A stretch of DNA of 64,000 nt from Thermogutta sp039793925 (GCF_039793925.1 NZ_JBAMME010000358.1:1-64000); one strand, 5' to 3'. Numbered from the stretch's first letter, positions 16,654 through 26,487 are shown. Translations and numbers: made by a program. The notes: generated by a model not told the origin, from the sequence alone.

Positions 16654-16969
16654 CGTCTTCTAGAGGTTCGGAATTCCTCATGCATCCTTCTCCAAAAAAC
16701 CGAAAAAACCGGCTTTTCACAAGTAGTTTGCATACAGCGCAGTACCCCTCTCCTATTTGCAGTTGAGTTGAACTGCTCCTTTCAAGGCAGAACATTACGC
16801 CGGTGGATCCGCGGGGTTTTCGCTGGGCCCTTGGTTGGCAAGGCCGTGACAAGCCCGGTGCGGCCGGTGCTCCGTATCTAAATTTGCGGGATTCCGCTTC
16901 CAGCCTTTCCTGGGCAGGAGAGTTGTCCCACTCCCTCCCTGCGCTCAGCTTGCTAAAGATAATGGAGGT
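16654..16969. other. Intergenic, no gene seen
   Basis: This 316-base gap lies between two plus-strand genes. It probably contains the promoter for the glycosyltransferase. I see no terminator with a T tract and no RNA gene. Confidence 0.5.
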
Positions 16970-18781
16970 ATGGACGACGTCCCTTCCGTGCTGCCAGCAT
17001 CTGGCGTGAACTTCCGTGGCCCTCTTCATCGCACCCCCGGGTGGATTGGGTGCGCCTGCGGTGTCATCACCTTCTGCTGCCTGCTGCTGACGTCGCCCAT
17101 CACACCCATGGCCTGGGACGAAGGCGACGCCATTCGTCGGGCCGAGCGAATTCAGACCTGGGTTTCTGAGCTCTTCTCACCTTCCGACAATGGCGAGATG
17201 CCCAAGGGCCATCCTTTTTCTCGGCGTAAAGTCTGGTGGGGATTTCCTTTCACGACACAACGGGAAGGCCATCCGGCGCTGTATGGAATCGTCATCGCCC
17301 TTGGAGAGGCCGTAGCGCCGGAAGTGCCGGATCCTCTTACACGCTACCGCTTCGGTCCAATTCTGCTCTTTGCTGTGGCGGTGGGTGCTGCGGCTGCGAA
17401 AATGGCTCGTTATTGGGGACCGCCGGCAGCGTGGGCCGCCGTGACCGCCCTGATCCTCCAGCCGCGTTTGTTTGCTCACGCTCATTATGCGTCCTTTGAC
17501 GGGCCGCTCACCGCATTCTGGCTCCTCTCCTGGGCTGCCTTTCCAGAAGGGGCTTTCACCCGAGCCGCAAAGCCCACACTGAAAGAGGACATCCTTCCAG
17601 CGATACGCTGGGGGGCCCTGCTGGGCGCAACAATGAGCTGCAAATTCACCGGTTGGTTGGCTCCACTTCCTTTTCTGATCTGGCCCATTTTACAACGTAA
17701 TCGTCGCACGTGGTTGCTTTTGCGCTGGGGATTTCTCACGGCCGTGGTGACCTTTTTTGTGTGCAACCCTCCCCTGTGGGTGCGTCCGGTCGTCGGGATG
17801 CTCATGTTTTTCCGCTTCAATCTGCACCGCGAGCAACTTCCGGGACTCAATATTCCCACTTATTTTTTGGGAAAGATGTACGACCTCTATCATCCCCTGC
17901 CCTGGTACAATACGTTATTCTGGACTGCTATCGCGGTCCCCCTGCCGATACTGCTTTTCTTTATCGTGGGTCTTGCCACCATAATCCAGCGACAGAACCG
18001 TAATTGGGTGGCTCTCCTGGCAGCGCACTGGGGTATTCTCATTCTGGTGCGGGCAATGCCCGGGGCACCGCCCCACGATGGAATTCGACTCTTCCTTCCC
18101 GCGTTTGCATTTCTGGGGTTGTTCGCGGGCTTGGGTGTCGTGATGGGGCCAAAAATTCTAGTGGGAAGTTTATCCAGTCAAAGATGTCCGTCACGGAATT
18201 CGGCCGACGTTCCAAAGCAGAGGGAGGAGGGTGAGAAACTTTTTTCGCCACGGCGTTCGCAGTGTTGGTTTTACCACCTGCCGCGGATTCTGGCGTGGGT
18301 CGGATTGTTTCTATGTATCATTCCTCTCTCCTGTTTCGCACCGCAGTGGCTATCGTACTACAACGTGGTGATCGGCGGCTTGCCGGGCGCGACCGAACGG
18401 GGCATGGAACCGACATATTACTGGGACGGTGTGGATCATGAGGTCCTCCTGTGGCTGCGTATCCACTGTGTTCCCGGTGAACAAGTCTATTTTTCCGCAG
18501 GGTCGCCGGACAATCTCGACCTCCAGCACGCGTGGGGATGGTTGGCTCCAGCACCCGCTTCTTCCCCTGCTGATGCCCGGTGGTACGTTATTCAGCACCG
18601 CCCCAGCGCATGGAACGCCATTGACGAATGGCTGGCCCGGCACGGCGAACCGGCGTATGTGAAATACGCCGGACAGGCGTCCTGCTGTCCTCTCGTGGGC
18701 CGCGTTTGGGTGGTGAAGATTTTTCCCATCACAGAATACTGGCGCGCCAGTCACAGCACGGCCGTCGAGACCAACCCTTGA
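16970..18781 (+). CDS. GT39/ArnT-like multi-pass membrane glycosyltransferase
   Basis: This 603-residue polytopic protein has about ten hydrophobic segments. The first periplasmic loop after TM1 carries WDEGDAIRRA (D50, E51), the acidic motif typical of GT-C enzymes of the PMT/ArnT class, which use lipid-linked sugars. LFAHAHYASFDGPLTAFWLLSW and CKFTGWLAPLPFLIW match the DGP and K.T....P patterns in this superfamily. The C-terminal soluble segment includes SYYNVVIGGLPGATERGMEPTYYWDG, also seen in planctomycete members, and WYVIQHRPSAW. Substrate is unknown. GGAGG ends only one base before the ATG at 16970, an unusually short spacing, so a slightly later GTG start is possible. It is convergent with cheB. 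Confidence 0.8.
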   Translation: MDDVPSVLPASGVNFRGPLHRTPGWIGCACGVITFCCLLLTSPITPMAWDEGDAIRRAERIQTWVSELFSPSDNGEMPKGHPFSRRKVWWGFPFTTQREGHPALYGIVIALGEAVAPEVPDPLTRYRFGPILLFAVAVGAAAAKMARYWGPPAAWAAVTALILQPRLFAHAHYASFDGPLTAFWLLSWAAFPEGAFTRAAKPTLKEDILPAIRWGALLGATMSCKFTGWLAPLPFLIWPILQRNRRTWLLLRWGFLTAVVTFFVCNPPLWVRPVVGMLMFFRFNLHREQLPGLNIPTYFLGKMYDLYHPLPWYNTLFWTAIAVPLPILLFFIVGLATIIQRQNRNWVALLAAHWGILILVRAMPGAPPHDGIRLFLPAFAFLGLFAGLGVVMGPKILVGSLSSQRCPSRNSADVPKQREEGEKLFSPRRSQCWFYHLPRILAWVGLFLCIIPLSCFAPQWLSYYNVVIGGLPGATERGMEPTYYWDGVDHEVLLWLRIHCVPGEQVYFSAGSPDNLDLQHAWGWLAPAPASSPADARWYVIQHRPSAWNAIDEWLARHGEPAYVKYAGQASCCPLVGRVWVVKIFPITEYWRASHSTAVETNP

Positions 18782-18865
18782 TTTCTCGCGACCAAGAAGT
18801 CTTCCGGTTGGCAGGCGACTGGTGATAAGAGCCGGCCAGCGGTGAAGCGTTTCACTTGCACCTTT

Positions 18866-19981
18866 TCAACGGACACCCGCGGTTCGCGAGAGGAAATGCT
18901 CTTCCACATACTGTGTGATGAGCCGGGCACCGTCAGGCAGGGAAAACTGTCGGTCTACATTGCCTTCGACAAAGGCGACTTTGTTCATCCCATAAACGTC
19001 GGAAGTGGCCTCATCCTGGCCCAGCACATATCCGCCCGCTCTGCGAATGGCGCGACAGCCATCGGCGCCATCGCGGCCCATTCCCGTCATGATGACCCCC
19101 AGCACCCGTTTGCCGTACACTTCCGCCACGCTGTTCATCATCACATCCACCGAAGGTTTATGTCCGCTGACCGGCTCTCCATCGAATACGCGGATTCTTA
19201 CCACCGGTGGGCGTCCGGAGACAGCCATATGAGATCCCCCCGGTGCCACATAAGCGTGGTTCGGTCGGACCACCTCGCCGGATTCTGCCTCTTTGACCGT
19301 CAGTGCACTGACGGAATTGAGCCGCCACGCAAAAGGCTTGGTGAACTGCGGCGGCATGTGCTGTACCACAAAAATGGGAGGCATCGGCGGCTTGAGTTCT
19401 CGAAACAGGGCGGTCAACGCGGGCGGTCCACCTGTGGAAATCCCGATGGCCACACACGCATCGCGAAGCTGCGGGCAATCGCTGTCGTCCTTGGCGGCAA
19501 GAGGTTTCACGGCTGACGGGACAATGGCCGTCGCCTGCAACCGTTGTCGGCGAAGCCGGATGATTCGTGCAACGTCACAGGCGGCAGCAAACCGCACCTT
19601 ACGAACCAGTTCGATCCCAAAAGACTTCCCAACCGCCGCAGCACTGCTCGGTTTTGTGACGTAATCCACGGCACCGCGTTCCAGGGCATCCAAAGTGATG
19701 GCGGCCCCGGCCTGCGTCAACGAGCTGACCATAATCACCGCGACCGGACGCTTGGAGACAAGGGCATCCAGCACGCTCAGACCATCCATGCCGGGCATCT
19801 GAATATCCAGCGTCACCACGTCCGGCTGCAGCTCGTCCGCTAATCGCAGGCCGCTACGTCCGTCCGGTGCCATTCCCACCACCTCCATGTCGGATGCGGA
19901 TGAGAGCACATCGCTAATCAACTGCCGCATAACCAGCGAGTCATCCACCACAAGAACTTTGATACGGGGTTTACTCAGCAT
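18866..19981 (-). CDS. cheB: Chemotaxis protein-glutamate methylesterase/deamidase CheB
   Basis: The 371-residue protein has the standard two domains. The receiver domain has VVDDS (D13, D14) and phospho-acceptor D59 in VTLDIQMPGMDG, with K111 in VTKP. The esterase domain begins at about 175 with the catalytic triad S183 (GISTGGP), H209 (VVQHMPPQFT) and D305 (MTGMGRDG). It removes methyl groups from, and deamidates, chemoreceptors. AGGA lies upstream of the ATG at 19981. No CheA, CheW, CheR or receptor gene is seen nearby, so it is an orphan at this locus. Full domain content argues for a functional enzyme rather than a relic. Confidence 0.96.
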   Translation of the reverse strand: MLSKPRIKVLVVDDSLVMRQLISDVLSSASDMEVVGMAPDGRSGLRLADELQPDVVTLDIQMPGMDGLSVLDALVSKRPVAVIMVSSLTQAGAAITLDALERGAVDYVTKPSSAAAVGKSFGIELVRKVRFAAACDVARIIRLRRQRLQATAIVPSAVKPLAAKDDSDCPQLRDACVAIGISTGGPPALTALFRELKPPMPPIFVVQHMPPQFTKPFAWRLNSVSALTVKEAESGEVVRPNHAYVAPGGSHMAVSGRPPVVRIRVFDGEPVSGHKPSVDVMMNSVAEVYGKRVLGVIMTGMGRDGADGCRAIRRAGGYVLGQDEATSDVYGMNKVAFVEGNVDRQFSLPDGARLITQYVEEHFLSRTAGVR

Positions 19982-20208
19982 TGCTCTGTGTCCTGCTTCA
20001 GTTTCTCCGGTCGCCGGTTGTTACATTCGCTCAGGACGAACATGGCCGCTCGTGAGAGACGTCGTGGCCGGGCCGCGGTCCCACTCACGTGGTACCATGG
20101 TCACCGTCAAAAATATGGCATTTTCTCCGGCGGAGTATAGGCAGAATTGATCCACAAAGCCGATACATGCGTTACGATCGGAACCGCAAAAGTTACAGTG
20201 GGGTCCAA

Positions 20209-21477
20209 TTATGCAAGTCGGAAAAGTTTTCGCAGCGCTTCGAGAAGCTCGTGCGGAGAACTGGCGTGCGAATGCTCGTGAAGAGACGCCAGAGGCGGAT
20301 GCAGCAACTTGGCCACAAGTCGATCGAAGCTCTTTTGGATTTCGGCCTTCAATTGCGGATCAAGGTTTGGATACTTTTGCCAGAGGCGCCGCAATTCGTC
20401 TTCCTTTACAGCGTCCCATTCTGCCCGCAACCGCTGGATGACAGGCGTGGCCGCACGCCGATACAAGGTGTTCAGTAGTGCGGAAACCTCCTGTTCCACG
20501 ATGGCGTAGGCGTGCGGAAGCTCGCGATCCCGGGCTTCCCGATTTTTCTGACACACCTCCTGCAGGTCATCCAGGCAGTAAAGATAGACGCCCGGAATGT
20601 CGCCCACACTCGGTTCAAAATCTCGCGGGAGAGCCAGATCCAGGACAAACAGCGGGCGTTCCGGTCGGGAGGCCATGACAGGCACCACAGTCTCCCGCCT
20701 CACAATGGGTTCTGAGGATCCCGTGGTACTGATCACCACATCCGCCTCCCGCAGCGCGTTCCCCAATTCATCCCAAAGACGGGCCTCACCTTCCCATCGG
20801 GCGGCCAGCTCTTGCGCCCGTTCGAAACGTCGGTTGATGACGATGATTCGCCGAGCGCCTTCCTCGCGCAGGTAGCGAAGGGTTTCCTCGGCCATCTCCC
20901 CCGCCCCAATCACCAGAGTAACTTTATCCTCGAAATGCTCAAAAATTGCCCGGGCAAATTCGGCTACCGCGATACTGGGAATACTCACGCGACGCTGCTG
21001 GATGGAAGTTTCCGAGGCTATCCGTCGTGCCGCTTTGAGGGCGTACTGAAACGTCTGGTGGAAAATTGCCCCCACCATCTCGTGATCGACGGCGATTTGA
21101 TAAGCTTGCTTAACCTGGTTGAGAATTTGGGGTTCCCCGAGCACCATGCTGTCCAGTCCGGCAGCGACACGAAAGAGATGCCGCACCGCATCATCCAGAT
21201 CATACGTGTAAAAAAAGCGTTCCCATTCCTCGTGCTCCTGTCCACGCGAACTGACAATAAAATCGATCGTTTCGGCGACGGGCGGCAGAGGATACGTGTC
21301 ACTGGCCAGATAAAGCTCCACGCGATTGCATGTGGAGAGCAGCACAACTTCCGTGGGTCCCTTTTGCTCTCGCCACGCCTTCAAAACATCGGGCACCTCC
21401 TGGAGTCCGAAGGCCAGTTTCTCCCGGATCTCCAGGGGTGTCGTGCGATGACTGCATCCAACGACCCGAATATGCAT
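20209..21477 (-). CDS. hemA: Glutamyl-tRNA reductase
   Basis: The 422-residue protein reduces Glu-tRNA to glutamate-1-semialdehyde, the first step of C5 tetrapyrrole synthesis. It starts MHIRVVGCSHRTTPLEIREKL, has the catalytic cysteine C50 in LLSTCNRVELY, the GLDSMVLGEPQILNQVKQAY motif, an NADPH-binding region with LVIGAGEMAEETLRYLREEGARRIIVINR, and a C-terminal dimerisation domain with FDRLVAKLLHPPLASL. The start codon at 21477 is chosen on family alignment; a GTG at 21510 is in frame. The CcsA/HemX-like gene immediately upstream reads the same way, a classical hemX-hemA arrangement. Confidence 0.96.
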   Translation of the reverse strand: MHIRVVGCSHRTTPLEIREKLAFGLQEVPDVLKAWREQKGPTEVVLLSTCNRVELYLASDTYPLPPVAETIDFIVSSRGQEHEEWERFFYTYDLDDAVRHLFRVAAGLDSMVLGEPQILNQVKQAYQIAVDHEMVGAIFHQTFQYALKAARRIASETSIQQRRVSIPSIAVAEFARAIFEHFEDKVTLVIGAGEMAEETLRYLREEGARRIIVINRRFERAQELAARWEGEARLWDELGNALREADVVISTTGSSEPIVRRETVVPVMASRPERPLFVLDLALPRDFEPSVGDIPGVYLYCLDDLQEVCQKNREARDRELPHAYAIVEQEVSALLNTLYRRAATPVIQRLRAEWDAVKEDELRRLWQKYPNLDPQLKAEIQKSFDRLVAKLLHPPLASLHEHSHASSPHELLEALRKLFRLA

Positions 21478-21519
21478 GATGATCTTAAAAGTTGACAAAT
21501 TCGATGTCACACCGAAAGT

Positions 21520-22470
21520 TTATTGATGTACCTGCGGGCCATCGGCGCTCGTCTGATCTGGTGAGGCTATCCCCCGTATCTCCGCAGGTCTTTTGCCGCC
21601 TGGGACGGCATGCAATGCGGTCCCCCGTGGACGCCCGTGCTGCGTTATCCCCATGGCGGCCAGAATGAGCACCACCAGCATGAACAGAAAGCTCACTGCA
21701 GTGAGGAAGACCACCCGACGTCCCTCACGCAGCGGTGGATAAACCAGTCCCACAACCAGTGAGGCCCCCAGCCATAAGAACAATACCGAGGTCGCCACTA
21801 CGACGGGATCACTCCAGGGAAGACGTTCCTGTGGCGCGGCCCCTTCGATGGCGTTGAGGAAAGCTCCCGAAAAAATCCCCACGGCGAGCATGGCCACGGC
21901 CAATCCCAGGGCATGCGTGTTGGCTTTCTGAGACCATTCCAAACTGGGGAGAGTCCATCGAGCGGTTCGCAACGGTCGAGATTTCAGCCGCCGCACCTGG
22001 CCGAGGTACATTAATCCCGCCACAAAAGCCACCGAAACAGCAAGCACCGCCAAAAGAAGTGACGCGCCGTGAATAAAGCCCCATACCCGGGAAGCGGCAT
22101 GCCGGGCAAAAGGCAGCGGATCCCCCCAGAAATACCCCACTACGATCAGAAACAGCACCGGAGGAAGTAAGAACAAACCGAAAGGCGTTTTGGGGCGAAG
22201 TATCATCCAAATCAGGCACACCACCGCTAATCCCCAGGCAATCCCGTAGTACCAATCCTGCCGTACAGACAGCGGCGTGCCCCCCGATTGTGATTGTTCG
22301 AAAAACGTCACCCCCCGGTAAGCCAGCCAGACGGTATGCAGGAGCAATCCCGCCACCAGAAACCCGATGGCCAGGCCCGGTTGAATCCGCGATCCACGAA
22401 GCCGGAGCCACTCTGTGCCGATGACGGCCGCGTAGGCCAGCGCCATGCACATCAGCAAAACTTCCATCAT
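21520..22470 (-). CDS. CcsA/HemX-like cytochrome c assembly membrane protein
   Basis: The 316-residue polytopic protein has about eight membrane spans. The segment WGFIHGASLLLAVLAVSVAFVAGLMYLGQVRRLKSR is typical of the CcsA/HemX/CcmC superfamily, as is the following LPSLEWSQKANTHALGLAVAMLAVGIFSGAF. HemX proteins lie next to hemA and affect HemA level; CcsA proteins handle haem in cytochrome c maturation. The canonical tryptophan-rich WGxxWxWD motif of true CcsA is not visible, which favours the HemX branch. The tail beyond 280 is hydrophilic. It ends about 40 bases before hemA, so the two are probably co-transcribed. No strong ribosome-binding site precedes the tandem ATG start. Confidence 0.85.
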   Translation of the reverse strand: MMEVLLMCMALAYAAVIGTEWLRLRGSRIQPGLAIGFLVAGLLLHTVWLAYRGVTFFEQSQSGGTPLSVRQDWYYGIAWGLAVVCLIWMILRPKTPFGLFLLPPVLFLIVVGYFWGDPLPFARHAASRVWGFIHGASLLLAVLAVSVAFVAGLMYLGQVRRLKSRPLRTARWTLPSLEWSQKANTHALGLAVAMLAVGIFSGAFLNAIEGAAPQERLPWSDPVVVATSVLFLWLGASLVVGLVYPPLREGRRVVFLTAVSFLFMLVVLILAAMGITQHGRPRGTALHAVPGGKRPAEIRGIASPDQTSADGPQVHQ

Positions 22471-22579
22471 AGGCTCAATGGTTTTTCTGACAGGATGTGT
22501 TGGAGAAAGGGGTTTCCCCGTCCCATCTATAGGGCTTGCTTCCCGTAGACCGCCGGGCGGGCTGTAAGCCTACAGTGAA

Positions 22580-23701
22580 TCAGCCATCTCCGACCGGCGC
22601 CGAGGATTTCTCCTGGTCGTCGGGTATGCTTTCATGATTTCCTGAATCTGGCTCCAATCCCCATTCTTTCAGCTTTTTGCGCAGGGTATTGCGATTGAGC
22701 CCAAGTTGCGCTGCGGCCTTAATCTGAACATGATGACAGCGATCCATGACCTGGAGGATCAATTCGCGTTCGACCCGTCCCACAATCTCTTCATAAAGAT
22801 TTCCCTTTCCCGGGGCAAACTGGATCAGCGCGGTTGAGACCAGATCCCTAATCATCCGGTCGAGATTTCGTCGACGATAACCCAGCCGTGGTGATTGCCT
22901 TCCGACAACGGCGTCCGGCAAAAGATCGCAGGTGATCTCATCACCTGGTGCCAGAATCACAGCGCGTTCGATGTAATTCTGCAACTCGCGGACATTTCCC
23001 GGCCAGTCGTATGCCTGGAGTGCCCGCATCGCGTCCGGATGAACAAACGGGACATGTCGCCGGTTCTTTTCGTTGTACAAGCGCAGAAAATGCCCCACCA
23101 GTTCCGGGATATCTTCGCGTCTTTCCCGCAGTGGGGGAAGATAAACCGTCACCACGTTGAGCCGATAGTAAAGGTCCTCGCGAAATCTTCCTGCTTCCAC
23201 TTCTTCCAACAGATCACGGTTGCTGGCAGCGATGACACGGACATCAACCTGGATCGTCCGCGTATCACCGACCCGTTCAAACTCGTGCTGTTGTAACACG
23301 CGGAGCAGCTTAACCTGAAGCTTCGCTGTGGTCGAGTCGATTTCATCCAAAAAGATCGTACCGGTGTGGGCTGCCTCGAATCTTCCGGTCCGGTTCTCGA
23401 CAGCACCTGTGAAAGCCCCTCGCACGTGGCCAAAAAGCTCGCTTTCCAAAAGGCCTTCCGGAAGGGCTCCACAATTCACCCGGATGTACGGTCCCCCTCG
23501 TCGAGGGCTGAGCTGGTGGATGGCCTTGGCGATCAGCTCCTTCCCCGTCCCCGTCTCGCCCAAAATAAGGACGGAGGCATCGGAATTCGCCACCCGCCGA
23601 ACAAGTCGGTACACTTCCCGCATGGCTGGGGAAGAGCCGATGATCTCGGGTAAGGGAGGCGAATCGTCGGCCCCGGAAAATGGGGGGATCCTGGAACTCA
23701 T
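22580..23701 (-). CDS. Sigma-54-dependent transcriptional activator lacking a receiver domain
   Basis: The 373-residue protein starts almost directly with the AAA+ domain: IIGSSPAMREVYRLVRRVA, Walker A GETGTGKE (48-55), the sigma-54 contact loop GAFTGA (95-100), Walker B GTIFLDEID and R-finger region REDLYYRLNVV. A Fis-type helix-turn-helix at the C-terminus reads HHVQIKAAAQLGLNRNTLRKKLKEWGL. Unlike NtrC there is no N-terminal receiver, GAF or PAS domain; only 18 residues precede the ATPase, so control must come from another protein or from expression level, as in PspF. The ATG has GGAG about ten bases upstream. Target promoters are unknown; I see no obvious -24/-12 site that I could assign. 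Confidence 0.9.
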   Translation of the reverse strand: MSSRIPPFSGADDSPPLPEIIGSSPAMREVYRLVRRVANSDASVLILGETGTGKELIAKAIHQLSPRRGGPYIRVNCGALPEGLLESELFGHVRGAFTGAVENRTGRFEAAHTGTIFLDEIDSTTAKLQVKLLRVLQQHEFERVGDTRTIQVDVRVIAASNRDLLEEVEAGRFREDLYYRLNVVTVYLPPLRERREDIPELVGHFLRLYNEKNRRHVPFVHPDAMRALQAYDWPGNVRELQNYIERAVILAPGDEITCDLLPDAVVGRQSPRLGYRRRNLDRMIRDLVSTALIQFAPGKGNLYEEIVGRVERELILQVMDRCHHVQIKAAAQLGLNRNTLRKKLKEWGLEPDSGNHESIPDDQEKSSAPVGDG

Positions 23702-23838
23702 TCAGCGTCTGCTCCGCTAGTCTCCTTGCCAAGCGCGGCATTCTCTCAATCAAACTGTTATTGTACGCGGAACCGTTCCCAACGGGGATTCCTGACGGTC
23801 AGTCAGGCGATTCCTTCGTGCGTGGCAGGACGGACACT

Positions 23839-26178
23839 CTACGGGTTCAGTGCTGTCCCTGTTTCGCGGAGTCGCGCCGGAGTTTCAATACAATCGAGGA
23901 TGAGTCCCAGGAGCTTCTGCACGGCCGGATCGCGGTGCGCGCTCTGATTGTATCGCTCGTACTGCCGAAGAATTTGGTCGGTCGTCAATTGCACCCCTCG
24001 TTTCTCAATAGCCTGTCGAAATCCCCCGAGGGCCTTCACGCGAAGTTCGAGCGGCCACTCCTCGCGACTGGCCGCTTCCACCAATTGGGTCTGCGCTCCC
24101 GGAGTCGCCAAACGGGCGAGAATCTCGATGGCCAGCATTTCCTGACCGGGCACCTCCAGAGCGGTCGTTGCGATTCGCTCCAGATCCGGGATGGATATCC
24201 CCTGCGGCAGACTCTCACAAAGAACAAGGATCCAGGTCAGCGCCTGCTTGGCCTGCTCGAGTCGCCGGGCCCCCGTCGTCCGATCGGCACCCTCCAAGCT
24301 GGCCACACGAGTAATCAATCCCGCCAGGTCCTCCGGGCTTTGCGGCGTTGCCACACTGATACTGACGGGAATCCTCTGGGCGACATGGTCGGCCCGCGGC
24401 AGCCACTCGCTCTCGGCATACAGTAGCACGGGGATCTGTGCCGTGTGCGCGTTCGACCGTAAACGCTGGAGTGTCAAATCCAATGGAGGACTTTGAATCG
24501 CGGCCGACACCAGAATCACCTCGCAGTCCGGCGACTGTGCCGCTATCCGCAGAAGATCGCCCCCTGTAGTGACGACCGCCACGCGACGAAACCCGATCGT
24601 TTTCAAGTAAGCAGCCAATTGCGCTCCCTGCGTCGGACTTGGTGCGGCCACCACAGCTTCGCGGGCCCCCGTTGCCCGTGCAAAATACATCAGTTCGTCC
24701 CACAGGTAACTGCTACCCCGAAACATGCCGCCCGGTGCCAACTGGAGAACTGCTTTCAAGGCAGCGAAACGCAGCGACCGATCAGCCGCTCGTGCTGCTC
24801 TCACAAGTGGGGGAATTGTCTTGGAGTTCAATACCGCGGGGTTCTTTTCCTCCGCCAACCACGCGATCGCCGCCCAGGCTCCAGCATTCCATCCCTGATC
24901 CAGGCACTGATCCAGCCAGCGGTTCATATCGTCGAGGGTGGGCTTCAAGAATGCCAACGCCTGGTCCACCTCCTGACGCACCGTGGTAAAATCATTCGTC
25001 GCATCAGTAGTTTCGGCCGGAGAATGATTACCCTCGTGCGCCGGCTGCATCGAATTTTCCGTCCACTCAACGCGATGCCCATAACCGAGTTTCTCGAGGG
25101 TCAGCACCGCCACCAGGTCGCGAAGTTGTGGATCGTCCTGTGAAACCGCCCAGGCGGCCTGAGCGAGATAGGCAGCTCGTTCCCTCCGCCACAGTTCATA
25201 CGTCATTTGGCGAAGAACGACGGTGCCTGTCGCTGTGTCCCATTGAAGAAGCGAGACCACCTCCCGCCCCAGCGGCACGGGCGATTTGATGACCACCTCT
25301 GCCTCACGAATCATGAGCCGCACCGAATCGCGGGCACTCGGCATCGCTCCGACAAGGGCTTCCACCGCTGCTTTGGCTGCACCCCGGACCTCGACTCTAC
25401 CCATCTCGCATGTGGCGGTGGCCAGCAGGAAGGGAACCGCCGACTTTATCTGAAGGGCCGTTACGGCATGGATCGGCCCCAATTTCTTGTCTTCTGGCAC
25501 AGACAACAAAAGGGAAATGACGGCCTCCTCTGAATCCGGTCGAAGGCGGGCAAGCACTGTTTCCACGCGCGGCCAGGCTGAAAAGCGGTTGGGATCCAGG
25601 AGAACACTAACCAGAGGAACGATAGCCGAAGTTCCAACCTCGATGAGTTCCTCGGCAGCCTGGGCCCACCCCTCTCCCTTTTCCTCACACAGTTTATCCA
25701 CCAGTGACTGGAGCCGGGATGGGTCGGTTCGAAATTGCCTCACGGCATCAAACACCAGTTGGGCCAGTTGAGGGCCTTCGGGAGCCAGATCCGAGCGCGA
25801 AGCAAACTCAAAAAAGGGGGCCGAACCAAATTCCTGATGGAGCGCGTTGAGCGTGAGCGGATCGAGGGGACTGCTCACCACCTTCTGGAGCATCTGTTTG
25901 GCGAGATCCACCCGCCCGAGTTTCAAAAGCACGATTGCCGCCCGAACTCGCTCGCGGGGAGTCAATGGATTGGCCGCCAGAATGGCAGCGACTGCGGGAT
26001 CTTCCAGTGGAGCCTCCTGCTCCTCGGTGGAAGCCTGATTCGCTTGCGGGGCCGGCCGGCCCGGTGGTTCGGCCTTCACTCCCGGTGTGGGAAATGCGAG
26101 TAGGCAGACTGCCGTCCCAGCAACGACAACACCCACCCATCGGAGCCGGCGGTGCTCACCCATTCGCTCAACCCTCAT
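23839..26178 (-). CDS. Exported HEAT-repeat-like protein with an internal receiver-like region
   Basis: The 779-residue protein has an export signal (RRLRWVGVVVAGTAVCLLAFPTPGVKA, to about 36). The region 60-480 is helical with HEAT-like repeats (for example EELIEVGTSAIVPLVSVLLD and KSAVPFLLATATCEMG). Residues about 505-605 read like a response-regulator receiver fold: AVVAAPSPTQGAQLAAYLKTIGF, AVVTTGGDLLRIA, EVILVSAAI and TAQIPVLLYAES, following the VVdd/vDlvl.d/P.i.lta pattern but with no phosphorylatable Asp. A second helical part follows to the end. I do not know its function. The start could also be the ATG five codons later, which has AGGG before it. It is downstream of argH on the same strand and upstream of the sigma-54 activator. 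Confidence 0.72.
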   Translation of the reverse strand: MRVERMGEHRRLRWVGVVVAGTAVCLLAFPTPGVKAEPPGRPAPQANQASTEEQEAPLEDPAVAAILAANPLTPRERVRAAIVLLKLGRVDLAKQMLQKVVSSPLDPLTLNALHQEFGSAPFFEFASRSDLAPEGPQLAQLVFDAVRQFRTDPSRLQSLVDKLCEEKGEGWAQAAEELIEVGTSAIVPLVSVLLDPNRFSAWPRVETVLARLRPDSEEAVISLLLSVPEDKKLGPIHAVTALQIKSAVPFLLATATCEMGRVEVRGAAKAAVEALVGAMPSARDSVRLMIREAEVVIKSPVPLGREVVSLLQWDTATGTVVLRQMTYELWRRERAAYLAQAAWAVSQDDPQLRDLVAVLTLEKLGYGHRVEWTENSMQPAHEGNHSPAETTDATNDFTTVRQEVDQALAFLKPTLDDMNRWLDQCLDQGWNAGAWAAIAWLAEEKNPAVLNSKTIPPLVRAARAADRSLRFAALKAVLQLAPGGMFRGSSYLWDELMYFARATGAREAVVAAPSPTQGAQLAAYLKTIGFRRVAVVTTGGDLLRIAAQSPDCEVILVSAAIQSPPLDLTLQRLRSNAHTAQIPVLLYAESEWLPRADHVAQRIPVSISVATPQSPEDLAGLITRVASLEGADRTTGARRLEQAKQALTWILVLCESLPQGISIPDLERIATTALEVPGQEMLAIEILARLATPGAQTQLVEAASREEWPLELRVKALGGFRQAIEKRGVQLTTDQILRQYERYNQSAHRDPAVQKLLGLILDCIETPARLRETGTALNP

Positions 26179-26487
26179 CGATCCGATTCAGATCGCCTGT
26201 GTTTTACGGGCGGTCTTCTCAACGCATTCTGGAGGAGCCAGAATGATCGCCCGGCATCCTACCCCGAAGGAGCAAATGCATTTCCCCTGCTTTCCATGAT
26301 AATTCACGCATCGACGGGTGTGAAATTTTTCCTTCGGCCGCGGGCGGGTTTCAGTACATTGATCCAGATCCCCAGAGTGACCCGGCGGGCCACAGCATCC
26401 GCCTGGGGAGATGCATATCGCACTTTCACTCGATTTGTTTCCGTGTCAAGCCTTGGCAGCCGAACGGTAAACCGTGATGCGCGGATG
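26179..26487. other. Intergenic, no gene seen
   Basis: This 309-base gap lies between argH and the exported HEAT-like gene, both on the minus strand. It must contain the promoter of the latter if they are not co-transcribed. There is no clear terminator, RNA gene or repeat. Confidence 0.45.

Noticed and set aside
18842..18870. Bidirectional terminator between the GT39-like gene and cheB
   Set aside because: A five-pair GTGAA...TTCAC hairpin exists but has no T tract on either strand, so I do not call it.
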